Source: Rachycentron canadum
Taxonomy: Eukaryota > Chordata > Actinopteri > Carangiformes > Rachycentridae
Direction of reading: 5' to 3'
Length of the DNA stretch: 64,000 nucleotides
Assembly: GCA_038496675.1 (NCBI GenBank)
Contig: CM076659.1
Location: 10,306,500 to 10,370,499 of the forward strand
Shown: piece by piece, positions 62,501 to 64,000 of the stretch
Layout: each line of letters starts with the position of its first letter
How positions within the stretch are numbered: the first letter of the stretch is position 1
The notes under the pieces: generated by a model
Databases searched by the model: none
What the model saw: the letters and a program-made list of their open reading frames with translations, nothing else
Told to the model about the DNA's origin: nothing
Program-made: the position numbers and the translations under genes

Positions 62501-63370
62501 ATGCCATAGCATATGTCAGCTATTTATTATCAATGTTTTATCATTAGTGTCTAAAAGGATGGGCATTATGGCCTGAAGGAGCAAACATTGAAGCACTCAC
62601 ACCTCTAAACCAATTAGTGTAATTTTGAAAATGTCAGACTAAAATAGTCAGAGGCATCAATCCTCTAACATTTGACAAAATCCCATCAGTAGTGTCTGGG
62701 TTATCGACAAAAGAACAAACAAACAGATGTTTAAACAAATAAGCACATGGAGGTCAATCCATAGTCACAGCCCCTGTAGTCACTGCGGTGGACAGTGAGC
62801 TATGATGCTGGTCACTGACAGAAAACCTGACAAACTTTCTATGTCCTGTGACCCCACGGCCTTCCTTTGACAGGAGACCTGGTACTGGACTGGTGACCCA
62901 AATGCAGCTGATGTGATTCTCAGTGGAACTCACTGTGTGGGCACAGAGCTTTCAATTCAACAATGTCGTCGCAACAACCATGTCCATTGTCCTCGTGGAG
63001 GTGGAACAAAAGCTGCTGGAGTCAGCTGTTCAGACAGTAAGTCGAGCCATCTTCCTGTAGCTCCCCATCTTCTCCTCTGGTTCTGTTTGAATCCTAACAC
63101 AACCTCTCACATTTGACCTGCTTTAGCTGCACCTGACCTTGTTCTGGACGCCCAGCTTGTCCAAGAGACAGCCTACCTGGAAGACCGACCCCTCCACCTG
63201 CTGACCTGCGCCAACGAGGAGAACTGTCTGTCCTCATCTGCTGCCAGGATGAACTGGCCTTATGGCCACAGACGCCTGCTGCGCTTCTCCTCCCGCATCA
63301 TGAACATGGGTCGATCCGATTTCAGACCCAAAGCTACAAGAGAGAGCTGGACATGGCATCAGTGTCACAG
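48954..63370 (+). CDS. loxl4: lysyl oxidase-like 4, 3' partial
   Basis: Secreted copper amine oxidase that cross-links collagen and elastin. Coding exons in the window: 48954-49266, 50209-50510, 50594-50808, 56876-56914, 57213-57426, 57528-57705, 61969-62123, 62219-62386, 62874-63036, 63127-63370. All junctions fit in phase, giving 663 residues. There is a signal peptide (residues 1-23, cleavage after ARA), then SRCR1 (43-144), a His/Tyr-rich linker, SRCR2 (210-341), SRCR3 (363-463), SRCR4 (473-581) and the start of the oxidase domain (584 on; VQETAYLEDRP, NWPYGHRRLLRFS). TWAHSAKYG, GPIWMDNVRC, the VWD/IWD block and KTGIENTVRLAGGR match LOXL4 rather than LOXL2 or LOXL3. The exons with the copper-binding histidines and the quinone-forming Lys/Tyr lie beyond the window. 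SRCR3 lacks two conserved cysteines (V388, F452). Confidence 0.95.
50809..56875 (+). other. loxl4: large intron 4 of loxl4
   Basis: This 6.07-kb intron has a GTGAGT donor and a TTACAG acceptor, and separates two parts of SRCR2. It contains a dispersed fish repeat at 51600-51990. No other coding exon is supported in it. Confidence 0.8.
51600..51990. repeat. dispersed teleost repeat, TTAGCTTAGCTTAGCATAAAG type
   Basis: The run of phrases GGATTGATACCACTCT, GGTTAGCTTAGCTTAGCA, AAAGGTAACAAAATCC and GTCTGTATAAAAAACAAA, in this order, is the pattern of a very common non-coding fish repeat. It is moderately diverged. Recognition is from memory; the family name is not certain. Confidence 0.6.
58034..58083. 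repeat. (CA)n microsatellite
   Basis: An uninterrupted CA run of about 24 units in loxl4 intron 7. Confidence 0.95.
59472..59520. repeat. (CA)n microsatellite
   Basis: An uninterrupted CA run of about 24 units in loxl4 intron 7. Confidence 0.95.
59840..59990 (+). mobile_element. tRNA-derived SINE fragment
   Basis: A polymerase III A-box-like TGGCTCACCTG at 59856-59866 and a B-box-like GGTTTGAGTCC at 59912-59922 lie in tRNA order and spacing, within tRNA-like phrasing (GTTAGAGCA). They are followed by GGGGCCCTTTGTCGTATGCC, typical of a fish SINE body. Acceptor-stem pairing is not evident, so it is not a tRNA gene. Confidence 0.6.
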
Positions 63371-64000
63371 GTATAGCATGCTTGAAGAATTTATGGGGGG
63401 GTTTGGTTGTTTGGGTGTGTAGACTGTTGTAATAAAAAGAACTGTTTAAATACTTGCTATATGTGGGACAGTGCAGTTGCCTTCGTGGTCTGAGTGTTTT
63501 TGGGAAAACTGTGGTTCAGAGTGTCCTGGATACAGGTGAGCTGTGGCTTTTGGAGGCTGTCAAAAATATTCGGACAAACACCTGTTCTTGGTTGAAAATT
63601 GCTTGTACGTGCATTAATGACATAACTCCTTCCATGCTGAGTAATTTGAGTTATATTTAATTTAATTGCATTCAATTGCTACCAGGAAAGAAAACATACT
63701 GAAGTGTGATCTCTGTGCCAGCACTCATATGGTTTGACGAGTAGTTGGCAGGTAGCATGCAATATGACCATTAGACATAAGAGCCTTTGTCTGTCACCAG
63801 GCCTCAGCGGCATTTTGTCCATTAGTTGTAAATAGATGACATATTGTTCTCAGGTGCACTCTTAACACATTCCACTTTAGCTCTTAGTTTTCTCCCAACA
63901 GTTAGTTTCTTGCCAGATGACGAGAGCATTTTCAGGCCTGTTGTCATGACAGAAGGAGTCATTTGAAGCCCATAGTATTGGCTGCGTGAGATGTGTCTCA
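63371..64000 (+). other. loxl4: loxl4 intron 10, continuing past the window
   Basis: It begins with a GTATAG donor after a codon split in phase 2. No further exon is visible before the window ends. Confidence 0.75.

Noticed and set aside
48954..63370. loxl2 or loxl3
   Set aside because: TWAHSAKYG...GPIWMDNVRC, the IWDIK block in SRCR2 and the sequence leading into SRCR4 follow LOXL4; LOXL3 has clearly different residues at these places.

Overview
The window is nuclear DNA from a ray-finned (teleost-type) fish. The coding exons are split by many short GT-AG introns. Intergenic DNA is AT-rich, with long CA/TG microsatellites, fish-type dispersed repeats, a decayed Tc1-like transposon and a tRNA-derived SINE. 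Gene content and linkage (nkx2.3, nkx3.3, slc25a28, pyroxd2, loxl4) match the vertebrate 10q24-type region, with nkx3.3 retained as in fishes. I found no operons, rRNA, CRISPR arrays or prokaryotic features.

Layout. Positions 1-1362 hold the last intron, final coding exon and 3'UTR of nkx2.3 (+). Positions 4521-6112 hold a complete two-exon nkx3.3 (+). A 15-kb stretch without convincing genes follows (6.1-21.2 kb). It holds microsatellites, dispersed repeats, possible enhancer blocks and one orphan E2F/CCAAT promoter-like element with a short minus-strand ORF near 17.5-17.8 kb. slc25a28 (mitoferrin-2) lies on the minus strand, 21.2-26.1 kb, in four coding exons. pyroxd2 lies on the plus strand, 28.9-34.7 kb, in sixteen coding exons, head-to-head with slc25a28. 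A TTC31-related gene encoding TPR, RRM and CCCH-finger domains runs from 38.7 to 42.3 kb (+); a separate two-exon 54-residue ORF sits in front of it at 36.35-37.09 kb. loxl4 (+) begins with an untranslated exon ending at 47809 and a start codon at 48954, and runs off the right edge after its four SRCR domains and the beginning of the lysyl-oxidase domain.

These genes are neighbours by ancestry rather than a pathway. The two NK homeobox genes are a remnant of the ancient tinman/bagpipe-type NK cluster and act in mesoderm and gut patterning. slc25a28 and pyroxd2 encode mitochondrial proteins (iron import; a matrix-type FAD oxidoreductase). The TPR/RRM/CCCH protein is probably RNA-binding. loxl4 encodes a secreted matrix cross-linking amine oxidase.

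The observations most worth following are: (i) SRCR domain 3 of loxl4 has lost both partners of one conserved disulfide (C2 and C7) while keeping the other four cysteines; (ii) a spliced 54-codon ORF precedes the TTC31-like gene; (iii) that gene joins TPR, RRM and CCCH modules and sits beside loxl4, whereas in human TTC31 sits near LOXL3, which suggests an old duplicated block; (iv) a 20-nt microexon in pyroxd2 is followed by an intron whose 3' end is a TG/TATG microsatellite instead of a polypyrimidine tract; (v) an orphan E2F/CCAAT promoter-like island lies between nkx3.3 and slc25a28.
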